A program made the translations under genes and the position numbers. Below, piece by piece: positions 8,312 to 16,963 of a DNA stretch of 64,000 nt. How positions within the stretch are numbered: position 1 is the first letter of the stretch; every line of letters begins with the position of its first letter. The stretch is taken from assembly GCF_009905605.1 (NCBI RefSeq), contig NZ_JAAAKZ010000001.1:744001-808000 (forward strand), read 5' to 3'. The notes under the pieces were generated by a model. It worked only from the letters and a program-made list of their open reading frames with translations. It did not search any database and had not been told where the DNA came from. Source of the stretch: Runella sp. CRIBMP (GTDB lineage Bacteria; Bacteroidota; Bacteroidia; Cytophagales; Spirosomataceae).

Positions 8312-9322
8312 ATGTCCATCGACCTTCGTTCTGATACCCTAACCAAGCCTACTCAACCCATGCTTGAAGCCATGTTTTCGGCTTCTGTCGGCGACGATGT
8401 TTTTGGCGATGACCCGACGGTCAATGCATTAGAAGAAAAAGCGGCTCGATTGTTTGGAATGGAAGCGGCCTTGTTTTGTGCTTCGGGGACCATGACCAAT
8501 CAATTGGCAATTCGAGTACATACGCGTCCGGGTAGTGAAGTAATTTGTGACAAGAATTCTCATATCTACCTCTACGAAGGAGGAGGAATAGCGCTGAATT
8601 CGTTTAGTTCGGTTAAATTATTGGAGGGCGACCGTGGTCGTATCAACGCACAGCAGGTACGAGATGCCGTCAATAATCCCGACGATGTTCATGCGGCTGT
8701 ATCGAGGCTCGTTTCGCTCGAAAATACGATGAATAAAGGCGGAGGATGCTATTATAATTTGTCGGATATTGAGTCCATTCGCCTGGTTTGCAACGAGCAT
8801 GGTCTAGGCTTGCATCTTGACGGTGCTAGACTCTTCAACGCTTTGGTCGAAACGGGCGAATCTCCCGTGGAGTACGGCCGTGTGTTTGATAGCATCAGCA
8901 TTTGTCTCTCCAAAGGGTTGGGTTGTCCAGTGGGGTCGTTGTTGTTGGGGACGAAGGATTTTGTAAAACAAGCGCGACGATTCCGAAAAGTAATGGGGGG
9001 CGGCTGGCGGCAGGCGGGTTATTTGGCCGCCGCGGGTATTTATGCCCTTGATTATCACGTGGAGCGTCTGCGCGAAGATCACGCCCGGGCCCGAGCCATT
9101 GGGCAGATGCTTCAACAACTCCCTGAAGTAGAAGAGATTTTCCCGATTGATACCAATATTGTCATCTTCCGTTTGCCAGAAACCATCCTTGCCGTTGATT
9201 ACGTGGCTCAATTGGCGCAAAAAGGAATTCGAGCCGTTACGTTTGGCAAACATCTAGTGCGCTTTGTGACGCACATGGATTTTACGGACCAACAGTTGGA
9301 AGAATTGGGGAAAAGATTGTAA
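8312..9322 (+). CDS. ltaE: Low-specificity L-threonine aldolase
   Basis: A 336-residue PLP-dependent enzyme of fold type I that cleaves L-threonine or L-allo-threonine to glycine and acetaldehyde in the cytoplasm. The N-terminus MSIDLRSDTLTKPT is the family hallmark (DLRSDTxTxP). ASGTMTNQLAI binds the cofactor phosphate, LHLDGARLFNA carries the PLP-binding Asp and Arg, and SICLSKGLGCPVG supplies the Schiff-base lysine (about residue 201). Length is normal for the family. It stands alone between terminators and gives no pathway context beyond glycine/threonine metabolism. Confidence 0.93.
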   Translation: MSIDLRSDTLTKPTQPMLEAMFSASVGDDVFGDDPTVNALEEKAARLFGMEAALFCASGTMTNQLAIRVHTRPGSEVICDKNSHIYLYEGGGIALNSFSSVKLLEGDRGRINAQQVRDAVNNPDDVHAAVSRLVSLENTMNKGGGCYYNLSDIESIRLVCNEHGLGLHLDGARLFNALVETGESPVEYGRVFDSISICLSKGLGCPVGSLLLGTKDFVKQARRFRKVMGGGWRQAGYLAAAGIYALDYHVERLREDHARARAIGQMLQQLPEVEEIFPIDTNIVIFRLPETILAVDYVAQLAQKGIRAVTFGKHLVRFVTHMDFTDQQLEELGKRL

Positions 9323-9542
9323 AAAATTATCAAACGGTCTTAAAACACGTATTTCTACGCTATAACTCGTTCTTAAAAATTGGCACTTTTGTTGCTGTAA
9401 TTTTTTTGCAAAACCAATCAACTTTTTGCCTCTTTTAGGAGTCTTATTAATTAGGTGCAACCGTGTGAACTCTACCCTGAGATAAAGTCCTAAATTAGCA
9501 TTAAATGTTCATTTTACTCATTTCTAAATCATCCATAAAGCC

Positions 9543-9632
9543 GTGAAAAAAGTAGTAAAACTCTTGTCGGTGGCATTGGCAGTAGGTGCAGCGGTATACA
9601 CCGTTAAAAAACTGCAAGCAAAAAAAGCATAA
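9543..9632 (+). CDS. Possible 29-residue hydrophobic peptide with GTG start
   Basis: A GTG codon at 9543 opens a frame for a 29-residue peptide: two lysines, a hydrophobic Val/Leu/Ala stretch (LLSVALAVGAAVY) and a Lys-rich C-terminus. That is the profile of a single-span small membrane protein or a bare signal-like peptide. A terminator follows about 40 bases after its TAA, which suggests a real short transcript. No good TAnnTTTG element was found upstream. I do not recognise the family. Confidence 0.45.
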   Translation: MKKVVKLLSVALAVGAAVYTVKKLQAKKA

Positions 9633-9670
9633 GTCGAGGCGTTGCCGTTGTCATGCTTTTTGGTTTCTGA

Positions 9671-9700
9671 AGAGCCCCATTGATACCTCAACGGGGCTCT
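9671..9700. terminator. Terminator between the small ORF and the converging unknown gene
   Basis: Stem AGAGCCCC-TTGA with one internal mismatch (9671-9683 with 9688-9700), followed by T5 on the plus strand. The TGA stop of the leftward gene (9688-9690) lies inside the second arm. Confidence 0.75.
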
Positions 9701-11004
9701 TTTTCAATATTGTGCGTACTCTTTTTTGCGAAAATAGGGTGATTCTCAAAAAAAGTATCCATTTCGGCAACGTTGCCTAAAATAATGTTTGCTTTTTCGG
9801 AAAGCGACATCGATTCAACAAAGTACCCCATTTCCTGTTGTATTTTGCTCAGTAAATAGTATGCGTGGGCTGCCTCCACGCTTTTATTCAGCTCAGTTTT
9901 GCTCCAATGATCAAGTGCATGGTGGAGGTTTTGGACCGCTGCCGTGTAAAATTGACGACCTCTGTAATATTGAATAATACCCAGCAGATAATAATAAAAC
10001 GGAGAGAGCGATTTTTGGGAAGTCGACTCATCGGTGCTGGAGCGATACTCGGGGTTTAAGTGGTAGAAGTGGGGATTAATGATGCAATTGCTCAAATGAT
10101 ACGAAATCAGAGGGGATAAATCAAACGTGTGGCGGGGAGCGTTTTCGTCAATCAGTTCTAAAAATTCACGGTTAAGCTGTTGGGCTATTTCGTTCTTCTC
10201 CATTGCCCCTGCGGTTTTCATCAGGTTACATTTGAGATCCAGCATATAGCGGAGCATTTCTGGGCTAGGCTTTACCAATCCTTTTAGATATTGGTCTATT
10301 TTCCACGCAAAGTTCCAAAGTTTTGCGGTCAAGGTCACGGTCAAAATTTTATTGCTGTCGTACACAAATACCGTGTTAAAGGCTTTAACAAACGACTCGG
10401 TAGCAATCTCCTGAATGGCAAAATCCGCCAGTTTTTCCAGTTGCTCCAGTTGCTTTTTTTGAAACTTAGCGTACTTATTCGCTTCCACCGCCGACAGGTT
10501 TCCGACCGCAAAGTATTGCTCAATTTTTTCAATGTCAAACGTGAGCGAACGGGCCGTATTTTCGGCATTCCGTATCAATAATTTTTGTTTTTCGGTTTCC
10601 TCAAAAAGCTGTTGGATGCGTTCGCGGGCAATGATTGCCAGCCAATTTTCGTCTCCGTTTGGCGGTTCACCCATCCATTTTTTGAAGTCCTCATACGTTT
10701 CGAAATCAGCAAACTCCACGTCCTTCCCAATCATACCGCAAACTTTATTGAGCGTTGACTCATCGAAGCTGCAACTCCACGGGGAGCGGCGCATTTTACA
10801 GTAAACTTTTTTCAGGCTTTCTACACCAGGCACGTCCCAATCGGCCCCTTGCTCACCCTTTTTGCGAAGGTGTTTTGCAAACCACGCGGCCTGTTCCTCC
10901 CCAGTGGGCCGGGCAGAAGGATGACCGCCAATGGCCAAGTCGCAATACTTAGCCATTGCTCCCATATAGTATGGAGAATGTATTTTATTTTTGGTACGCG
11001 GCAT
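9688..11004 (-). CDS. Conserved-looking protein of unknown function (438 aa)
   Basis: I do not recognise this protein. It is soluble, with no signal peptide or membrane segment. Residues of about 1-115 form an unusual N-terminal region with clustered Trp/Cys (ADWDVPG, KMRRSPWSCSFDE). Residues of about 120-200 are strongly helical and coiled-coil-like (IARERIQQLFEETEKQKL, KKQLEQLEKLADFA). The C-terminal half is all-helical with TPR-like pairs (FYYYLLGIIQYYRGRQ, AHAYYLLSKIQQEMG). It could be a scaffold or regulatory protein. The gene is monocistronic, with a dyad at 11062-11090 overlapping a possible -7 element. Its TGA stop lies in the shared terminator. The codon use looks like that of its neighbours. 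Confidence 0.75.
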   Translation of the reverse strand: MPRTKNKIHSPYYMGAMAKYCDLAIGGHPSARPTGEEQAAWFAKHLRKKGEQGADWDVPGVESLKKVYCKMRRSPWSCSFDESTLNKVCGMIGKDVEFADFETYEDFKKWMGEPPNGDENWLAIIARERIQQLFEETEKQKLLIRNAENTARSLTFDIEKIEQYFAVGNLSAVEANKYAKFQKKQLEQLEKLADFAIQEIATESFVKAFNTVFVYDSNKILTVTLTAKLWNFAWKIDQYLKGLVKPSPEMLRYMLDLKCNLMKTAGAMEKNEIAQQLNREFLELIDENAPRHTFDLSPLISYHLSNCIINPHFYHLNPEYRSSTDESTSQKSLSPFYYYLLGIIQYYRGRQFYTAAVQNLHHALDHWSKTELNKSVEAAHAYYLLSKIQQEMGYFVESMSLSEKANIILGNVAEMDTFFENHPIFAKKSTHNIEKEPR

Positions 11005-11061
11005 ATGGGTAATTAAATTAGAATGACACCATACAATTGGTCGCGTTTACCGGAAGACAAG

Positions 11062-11090
11062 TAAATTTGAAGGGGTAGTATTCAAATGTA
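11062..11090 (-). promoter_or_regulatory. Dyad overlapping a possible -7 element upstream of the unknown 438-aa gene
   Basis: A 10-base inverted repeat with one mismatch, core ATTTGAA-N9-TTCAAAT. The right arm contains, on the minus strand, TACATTTG (11083-11090), which fits the TAnnTTTG -7 pattern about 80 bases before the start codon. This arrangement is typical of an operator over a promoter. No TTG is seen at the -33 place. Confidence 0.4.
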
Positions 11091-11299
11091 AACATCTCAT
11101 TAAATCGGGTAATTATAAAGAAATATCTTTTTCTTTTTTTTAGAGTTTTATCCATTTTTAGAGCCGATTAGGGGATTAATGGCGTTCGAGAGAAGGAACT
11201 TACCTAAAACATTCGCAGTTGAGAAGAACAAATGCCTTGCCGATTTGTTGATGCCGTTACAAGAATCGGGCAAGTGTAAAACTATTATTATGCCGTAAA

Positions 11300-11893
11300 A
11301 TGCTACAAAATCGTATCGTTAAACGTATTCTGGCCTACTTTGGCCGTGGGCTTATATTGGTAGCGCCGACCTATTTTACATTCGTAATTATCAAAGAAGG
11401 GATTGGGTATTTAGACAGTATTCTTCCCATTTATATTGACACAAGCGACAAACAGACCCTTTACTTACCTGGTTTGGGGCTGTTGATTATCCTTTCAAGT
11501 ATCGTTTTTTTGGGATTTATTTTCTCGCGTTTTGTGCCGCAGTCATTTTTTGCTTTTGGCCAAAGCATTTTGAAGCAGATGCCGTTGGTGAGTCTTATCT
11601 ATTATTCCTTCAAAGACCTCATCACAGCTTTTGTGGGCGACAAGCGAAAATTTAACCAACCTGTGCTGGTAACGGTTAATCAACAGTCAAATCTTAAAAA
11701 ACTGGGTTTTATTACTCAAACGGATTTGTCCAATTTGCAATTGGAAGGCTATATGGCAGTTTATTGTCCCCATTCTTATGCTTTTTCTGGAGAACTTTTT
11801 ATTGTTTCGGCGGAGCATATTGAAGTACTCGAAGGCCTCTCTAGTGCCGATGTGATGAAGATGATTATATCGGGTGGGGTATCTATCAAATAA
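11300..11893 (+). CDS. DUF502-family membrane protein
   Basis: A 197-residue inner-membrane protein with two membrane helices: about residues 10-35 (ILAYFGRGLILVAPTYFTF) and about 55-80 (LPGLGLLIILSSIVFLGF). Conserved DUF502 features follow: the region QMPLVSLIYYSFKDLI and the soluble GFITQ/GYMAVYCPHSYAFSGE segment near the end (the family usually reads VFVPTxPNPTSG). The family is widespread in bacteria and plants and has no settled biochemical function. It has no partner on its strand and is followed by a bidirectional terminator. Confidence 0.85.
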   Translation: MLQNRIVKRILAYFGRGLILVAPTYFTFVIIKEGIGYLDSILPIYIDTSDKQTLYLPGLGLLIILSSIVFLGFIFSRFVPQSFFAFGQSILKQMPLVSLIYYSFKDLITAFVGDKRKFNQPVLVTVNQQSNLKKLGFITQTDLSNLQLEGYMAVYCPHSYAFSGELFIVSAEHIEVLEGLSSADVMKMIISGGVSIK

Positions 11894-11927
11894 CAGAAGA
11901 GAAGCACTAAGCCTCTCTTCTGTTATT
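11889..11927. terminator. Bidirectional terminator between the DUF502 gene and the WecA-like gene
   Basis: Perfect 13-base arms AATAACAGAAGAG (11889-11901) and its complement (11915-11927). The arms reach into both stop codons. The foot AATAACAGAAG is the same as in the terminator at 6672. Confidence 0.8.
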
Positions 11928-13140
11928 ATAATCCTTTAATGAATCTCTTTGCCCATGAGTAACGTTGGCTGCGTAAATCTTGAGGTTTCCATACATCGGC
12001 CCAAGATACCTGCCTCTTCATTTTTACCGCTCGCATTTTCAATACATATCCAATAAGCAGATATAAAAAGAAAAGACCTACCAGTACAAAGAAAGCCTGG
12101 GTATTTGTAATGTACTTAAAAGTCAAAAAATAACCAATCACGTTAACAATAGTCATACTCCAAAGTGTAATTGAAGTCTGGAAGTGGCTCAGGCCATTAT
12201 CCAATAAAACGTGGTGCATGTGATTGCGGTCGGCCTTAAACGGAGAACGTCGGTTAAGTATACGTACCAGAAATACCCGCAGTGTATCAAATATCGGAAC
12301 AATCAAAAGCACAACCGCCAAAATAGGTGCGTTGAAAAATGCGCTGCTGTCGTGGATATAGGTGACGTTGAGTCGGATGAATTTTACGGCAAAAAAAGCC
12401 AACAAAAAACCGACAATAAGTGAGCCTGTATCACCCATAAAAATTTTGCTGGTTTTGGAGAAATTGAACCGAAGGAAACCCAGCAAAGCCCCCGACATCG
12501 AGAACGCCATACAGGCCATTGAAAAATGGTGGTTAAGCAAAAACCACGTCCCGAAACTCAACCCCGCAATAAAAGCAATCCCGCCCGCCAAACCATCGAC
12601 CCCGTCAATGAGGTTAATGGCGTTGATGAGCGCAATGAATATAAAGATTGTAAAAGGAATGCTGATTAAATCTGGAATCTGATGAATACCGAAAATCCCG
12701 AAGAAATTATCCACTTTCAGCCCACCCAAAAGAATAAGTGTTGAAACGGCTAATACTTGAAGCAACAGTTTTTTGTTGGGGTCGAGCACCAAAATATCGT
12801 CTTTTAGACCCAGAAAAAACAGAATCGTGAGACCTACCACGGCCAAACTTGTCAGGTAAGAATCGGTGTTTTCATTGGTATGAGGCCAAAGAAAGTGGGC
12901 AATCAGCAGGGAGGCGTAGATGGCTATTCCGCCAAATTCGGGGGTTTCTTGCTGGTGAGCGCTCCGAAAATTGGGCTTCTTTTTAAGCTCCAATAAACCG
13001 CTGATGTTAATGATGACGGGGATAGATGTAACGGATACGGCACAGGCAATCAAAAAAGATATAAGGCACTGATACACTTCGTGTTGAAGTATATTTTGAT
13101 ACTGTGTTCGGAGTACATCTATAAGTATATCTGCATTCAT
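11926..13140 (-). CDS. WecA/TagO-like undecaprenyl-phosphate sugar-1-phosphate transferase
   Basis: A 404-residue polytopic membrane enzyme of the MraY/WecA glycosyltransferase family 4. It transfers HexNAc-1-phosphate (often GlcNAc) from the UDP-sugar to undecaprenyl phosphate, the first step of polysaccharide or O-antigen repeat synthesis. The diagnostic cytoplasmic motifs are present: LGLKDDILVLDPNKKLLLQ (DDxxxLxPxxK), NAINLIDGVDGLAGG, MGDTGSL, and RNHMHHVLLDNG (HHxxxxxG). About 10-11 membrane helices are seen. It is the last gene of a four-gene leftward polysaccharide cluster, which fits initiation of a surface glycan. The exact sugar is not readable. Confidence 0.9.
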   Translation of the reverse strand: MNADILIDVLRTQYQNILQHEVYQCLISFLIACAVSVTSIPVIINISGLLELKKKPNFRSAHQQETPEFGGIAIYASLLIAHFLWPHTNENTDSYLTSLAVVGLTILFFLGLKDDILVLDPNKKLLLQVLAVSTLILLGGLKVDNFFGIFGIHQIPDLISIPFTIFIFIALINAINLIDGVDGLAGGIAFIAGLSFGTWFLLNHHFSMACMAFSMSGALLGFLRFNFSKTSKIFMGDTGSLIVGFLLAFFAVKFIRLNVTYIHDSSAFFNAPILAVVLLIVPIFDTLRVFLVRILNRRSPFKADRNHMHHVLLDNGLSHFQTSITLWSMTIVNVIGYFLTFKYITNTQAFFVLVGLFFLYLLIGYVLKMRAVKMKRQVSWADVWKPQDLRSQRYSWAKRFIKGL

Positions 13141-13241
13141 AAATTCAATTTCAGCTTACTTTGCCTTCATAACTTGAAAACAAAAATTATAAAAATAAGA
13201 TTACCGAACAAAAATCGACGACGAAAATAGGGGGCAATTTA

Positions 13242-14006
13242 TTATTCGGTATATTTTGGCTTGTAAACAAACTGTAAAACTTTTCGGAGGGGTTTTAACC
13301 ACAGCGTAAACCAATAAGGTTTAATTCCGTTGAGAGTCCACGCCATCCGGTCGCTTGTATTTGCTTTTAAACGATTATCAAGCGACTTGTTGCTGACGCC
13401 ACCTGTTCGCATTACGGTTGTGATTTGAGGTTGGTAGGTCACACTTATTTGGTGTTTGTACATCATCCTCAGCATGAGCTCGTAATCAGCCGCGCTTCCA
13501 AGGTCCAATCGATACGTCCCGAATTTCTTATAGGACGAACTTCGAAGGAAAAACGTTGGATGAGGTGGCATCCATCCAAACAAAAAGTTACTCCTTTGGT
13601 AGTTACCAGATTTCCAATAACGCGTTACTCGGTGCGTATCGTCGGCATTTACGTAAATCAAATCACCGTAGATTGCCTCTGCGTTTGTTTCTATCAGCCT
13701 ATCAACAATATGCTCAATGACAAAAGCGTCGTGATAAAAGTCGTCGGCATTCAAGATGCCGATTACCTCACCGGTTGCTAGAGAGATGCCTTTGTTCATG
13801 GCATCATAAATTCCAGCATCTTTTTCGGACAAAAATACAGCAATTTTCGTGCCGTAACTTTTAACAATTTCTGGTGTCGTATCGGTTGATTTTCCGTCGA
13901 TTATGATATATTCGATGTCTTTGTAGGACTGCTTTAGCACCGAATCAATACAACTTCGTATGGTTTTTTCTCCGTTAAAAACGACCGTTATAATGCTTAC
14001 TTTCAA
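13242..14006 (-). CDS. Family 2 glycosyltransferase with TTG start
   Basis: A 254-residue GT-A fold glycosyltransferase, cytoplasmic or membrane-associated. The N-terminus KVSIITVVFNGEKTI and the segment EYIIIDGKSTDTTPEI are the nucleotide-sugar site. GILNADDFYHD carries the DxD-like metal motif, and DLGSAADYELMLRMM carries the acceptor/base region. It resembles WcaE/PGL-type transferases. The start codon is TTG at 14006: the preceding in-frame codons reach a stop with no ATG, while the family N-terminus begins exactly here. It lies between the acetyltransferase and WecA-like genes, so it probably extends the same surface glycan. Confidence 0.88.
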   Translation of the reverse strand: MKVSIITVVFNGEKTIRSCIDSVLKQSYKDIEYIIIDGKSTDTTPEIVKSYGTKIAVFLSEKDAGIYDAMNKGISLATGEVIGILNADDFYHDAFVIEHIVDRLIETNAEAIYGDLIYVNADDTHRVTRYWKSGNYQRSNFLFGWMPPHPTFFLRSSSYKKFGTYRLDLGSAADYELMLRMMYKHQISVTYQPQITTVMRTGGVSNKSLDNRLKANTSDRMAWTLNGIKPYWFTLWLKPLRKVLQFVYKPKYTE

Positions 14007-14086
14007 AGTTTCGAAATGTTAACCGTTCTCCTTCCTTATTAATTTATCTGTTGAGGGAGAAGCTATATTTGTTGTATATGCTGTAA

Positions 14087-14662
14087 TTATTCAGTTATTT
14101 TTCGTTCTCTTATCCATTGTGCTGGGTTGCCTTGATAGACTCCGTAGGCTTCCAAGTCTTTGACTGCAACCGAATTTACGGCCAATACCGCGTGCGAATG
14201 GCAAACTACATTGGGACACACCATGGCTTTTGCACCAATCCAAACGCCGTCTTCAATGACGATTTTACCCACGCTTAAATCAAAAGTACTGCGGGTATAG
14301 TCATGATTTCCCGTAAGGAGCATAGCGCCTTGCGACAAACATACGTGATCCCCCAGCGATACTGTCGTCAGGTTGTCAATCCAGACCTCTTCTCCTATCC
14401 AGACGTAATTACCTACATTAAGTAACCATGGATATTTGATATTTACTTTTGGCTTAATCATGACTCCAGTGCCTATTGTTGCACCAAAGGCTCTCAAAAT
14501 GAGGCGTTTTAATGAAACTGGTACGAGCAAATATGAATTCAAAAAAATGGCGTTTGTAATAAACCAAAGCACATTTTTTATGAAAGGTGGCTGCTTGTAC
14601 CAACTATTGTCGTACTTCGACAGGTCGGTTTTGAACCGCTGATAAGTCTTTTCCGTATTCAT
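14087..14662 (-). CDS. WcaF-like sugar O-acetyltransferase (left-handed beta-helix)
   Basis: A 191-residue acetyltransferase with hexapeptide repeats (from about residue 60: GATIGTGVMIKP, VGNYVWIGEEVWI, IEDGVWIGAKAMV), which form a trimeric beta-helix using acetyl-CoA. LTGNHDY holds the likely catalytic His. The N-terminal TDLSKYDNSWYKQ is typical of colanic-acid WcaF proteins. The ATG at 14662 is used because the family pattern starts just after it; a longer frame begins at 14731. The start overlaps the upstream glycosyltransferase by 59 bases in another frame, which implies tight coupling. It likely acetylates a sugar of the exported glycan. Confidence 0.88.
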   Translation of the reverse strand: MNTEKTYQRFKTDLSKYDNSWYKQPPFIKNVLWFITNAIFLNSYLLVPVSLKRLILRAFGATIGTGVMIKPKVNIKYPWLLNVGNYVWIGEEVWIDNLTTVSLGDHVCLSQGAMLLTGNHDYTRSTFDLSVGKIVIEDGVWIGAKAMVCPNVVCHSHAVLAVNSVAVKDLEAYGVYQGNPAQWIRERKITE

Positions 14663-15539
14663 TTCGGAAAAATTCGATGATGTCTTGTTTGTCTTTCCCA
14701 ACTCGATGATAAACTTCATATATTTTGGCATCTACCAAAAAGCGATACCAAAGTCCTTGTAAGAAGTGCCAAATCAGGCCTTTTTTGCCGTCAAGGAAAC
14801 CTAACTTTACAAAATAACGATAAAAAAAATAGGCAAAAGGACGTGTGAAAAGGGGTAAAGAAGCGTATTTCAGCTTTAGGAAACGTTTACGTTGATCCTG
14901 CGTTCCAAAAAGTTTAGGTATAACGCGATTGGCTTCCGTAAAATTGTATTTTATGTCCAATAAATCAATTACTTCCCGAATGGCATAATTATTGTGCTTC
15001 TGCGTCCACCACGTCAGGTTGTTGAGATTATGATCCACAATGTCATTTTTGAATTGGACCGTGGCGCCTTCTGAAAGTTTAATGTGCTCATCCATCCAAA
15101 GTTCTTCACAGATTCCTTTGTCTCTTCGCCAAAGCCTTAAAAGCCAAATCGGATAGTATCCTCCGCGTTTTATCCATTGGTTCATAAACATGACCCGGCG
15201 TTTCACATAGATACCCGTAGTGTCGTTGTTCAAAGCGGCAAGTGATTGCTTTATCTCTTGGCCTAATTCAGGGGTAACGTACTCGTCGGCGTCCATGCGC
15301 ATCAGCCAATCGGTCTTAAAAGGCGTGTGATTGATGCCAAAATTGAATTGAACCGCATACGTAACCCAAGGGTTATGCATTACATTTGCCCCTAACGATT
15401 CGGCGATGGCTACGGTACGATCCGTTGAACCAGAATCTACGATGAAGATTTTATCCGTAAAGTGCAGCAAACTTTGAATACATCTTTCAATGTGTTTTTC
15501 TTCGTTGTGCGTCAGAATAATAACCGAAACATCATTCAT
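14604..15539 (-). CDS. Family 2 glycosyltransferase, WaaE/KdtX-like
   Basis: A 311-residue glycosyltransferase. VSVIILTHNEEKHIERCI and KIFIVDSGSTDRTV form the nucleotide-sugar pocket, and WLMRMDADEYVTPEL holds the DxD metal site. Further features (GGYYPIWLLRLWRRDKG, HNLNNLTWWTQKHNNYA) match the WaaE/LPS beta-1,4-glucosyltransferase-like group. The C-terminal region (LKYASLPLFTRPFAYFFY) is amphipathic and probably membrane-bound. It is the first gene of the leftward polysaccharide cluster and is divergent from aroA, with about 170 bases between the two starts. No clear leftward promoter was found in that gap. Confidence 0.88.
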   Translation of the reverse strand: MNDVSVIILTHNEEKHIERCIQSLLHFTDKIFIVDSGSTDRTVAIAESLGANVMHNPWVTYAVQFNFGINHTPFKTDWLMRMDADEYVTPELGQEIKQSLAALNNDTTGIYVKRRVMFMNQWIKRGGYYPIWLLRLWRRDKGICEELWMDEHIKLSEGATVQFKNDIVDHNLNNLTWWTQKHNNYAIREVIDLLDIKYNFTEANRVIPKLFGTQDQRKRFLKLKYASLPLFTRPFAYFFYRYFVKLGFLDGKKGLIWHFLQGLWYRFLVDAKIYEVYHRVGKDKQDIIEFFRNEYGKDLSAVQNRPVEVRQ

Positions 15540-15580
15540 AAGCTATGAATAAATCAAGCTGCAAATTGTATTTTTTTATG

Positions 15581-15610
15581 TTGAAAAGCAAAAAAATGGC
15601 CTTAACTTTG
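15581..15610 (+). promoter_or_regulatory. aroA promoter
   Basis: TTG at 15581-15583, a 19-base spacer, TAACTTTG at 15603-15610. The -7 octamer is identical to that of proB. Confidence 0.7.
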
Positions 15611-15709
15611 TAAAATTATTATATTAATCGACGAAATGCCTTGGGCTTTTGACAATAAAGTATGCTACTTATTTCGGCCCAATGTCTTTCATCCAACGTT
15701 TCTTATTTC

Positions 15710-16945
15710 ATGAACTCAGTTATTGTTAACCCACCTACTCAACCCATTCGTACCGAAATCCGACTGGCTTCTTCTAAAAGCGAAAGCAACCGGGCATTGA
15801 TCATTAATGCGCTGACGCAGTTTAAAGGCCAATTGGAGAATATTTCTTCTGCACGTGATACCCAAACCATGATGCGCCTTTTACAGTCTTCGGATGTCGT
15901 AGCCGACGTACTGGATGCGGGTACTACCATGCGTTTTTTGACGGCGTATTTTGCCGTTACAAATCAACACAAAACCATGACGGGAACACCGCGCATGTGT
16001 GAGCGCCCGATTGGAATATTAGTAGATGCATTGCGTATTTTGGGGGCAAACATTACGTATAAACAAAACGAAGGCTATCCTCCTACCGAGCTTAACGGTT
16101 TTCAGTATTCGGGCCAAAATCACCTGACGATTCGGGGGGATGTAAGCAGTCAGTATATTTCGGCTTTGTTGATGATTGGCCCCATGTTACCCGACGGCAT
16201 TACGCTTGAATTGACGGGAGAAATTGGTTCGCGGCCTTATATTGAAATGACGCTTCAACAAATGCGGGCTTTTGGCGTGACCCACGAAGCCAATTGGGAA
16301 GCTAAAACCATTCGCGTACCTGCTCAACACTATATCCCAACGCACTATGCCATTGAATCTGACTGGTCAGGGGCGAGTTATTGGTACAGTTTGGTGGCGT
16401 TGGCCAAAGATGCGGAGGTAGAATTATTGGGTCTTAAAGAAAACTCCTTGCAGGGCGATAGCGCCATTGTGAAAATTATGGAGCACATGGGCGTAAAAAG
16501 TGCCTTTACCAAGCGCGGTGTTTTATTGACTAAAATTCCCGCTGACAAAGCTTTTGCGTGGGATTTTACCGATTGTCCAGATTTGGCCCAAACCGTGGCG
16601 GCCTGTGCGGCAGTAGCAGGAATTGAGGTAACCATGACGGGCATTGAAAGCCTGAAAATCAAGGAAACAGACCGTGTAGGGGCGCTTCAGGCAGAATTGC
16701 CCAAAATTGGTGGTGAGTTGGTTGAATTGGAGCAAAACACCAAATATATCGTTAGAAAAAAGGCAGAAACGCCTGCTACTCCTCCTTCAACACCCGTGAT
16801 TGAGACTTACGATGACCACCGCATGGCCATGGCTTTTGCGCCAGTAGGTATGGTGTTTCCTGTTGAAATTTCCGAACCGCACGTGGTGGCCAAATCGTAC
16901 CCGAGTTTTTGGGATGATTTGAAAAAAGTGACGACAATCGCCTGA
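15710..16945 (+). CDS. aroA: 3-phosphoshikimate 1-carboxyvinyltransferase (EPSP synthase)
   Basis: A 411-residue enzyme of the shikimate pathway that joins shikimate-3-phosphate and phosphoenolpyruvate to EPSP in the cytoplasm. SKSESNRALIINA near the N-terminus is the substrate-binding signature. LDAGTTMRFLTAYFA, TGTPRMCERPIG, GDVSSQYISALLM and KETDRVGALQAEL follow in order, and ETYDDHRMAMAFAP is the conserved C-terminal motif. The family normally has a Gly-Ala or Gly-Thr pair in the DAGTT/MRF region, and it is present here. Start 15710 matches the family N-terminus; a longer frame from 15662 is possible. The ABC exporter gene follows after 18 bases and may be co-transcribed. Confidence 0.94.
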   Translation: MNSVIVNPPTQPIRTEIRLASSKSESNRALIINALTQFKGQLENISSARDTQTMMRLLQSSDVVADVLDAGTTMRFLTAYFAVTNQHKTMTGTPRMCERPIGILVDALRILGANITYKQNEGYPPTELNGFQYSGQNHLTIRGDVSSQYISALLMIGPMLPDGITLELTGEIGSRPYIEMTLQQMRAFGVTHEANWEAKTIRVPAQHYIPTHYAIESDWSGASYWYSLVALAKDAEVELLGLKENSLQGDSAIVKIMEHMGVKSAFTKRGVLLTKIPADKAFAWDFTDCPDLAQTVAACAAVAGIEVTMTGIESLKIKETDRVGALQAELPKIGGELVELEQNTKYIVRKKAETPATPPSTPVIETYDDHRMAMAFAPVGMVFPVEISEPHVVAKSYPSFWDDLKKVTTIA

Positions 16946-16963
16946 GGCTGATTATTGTAACCC

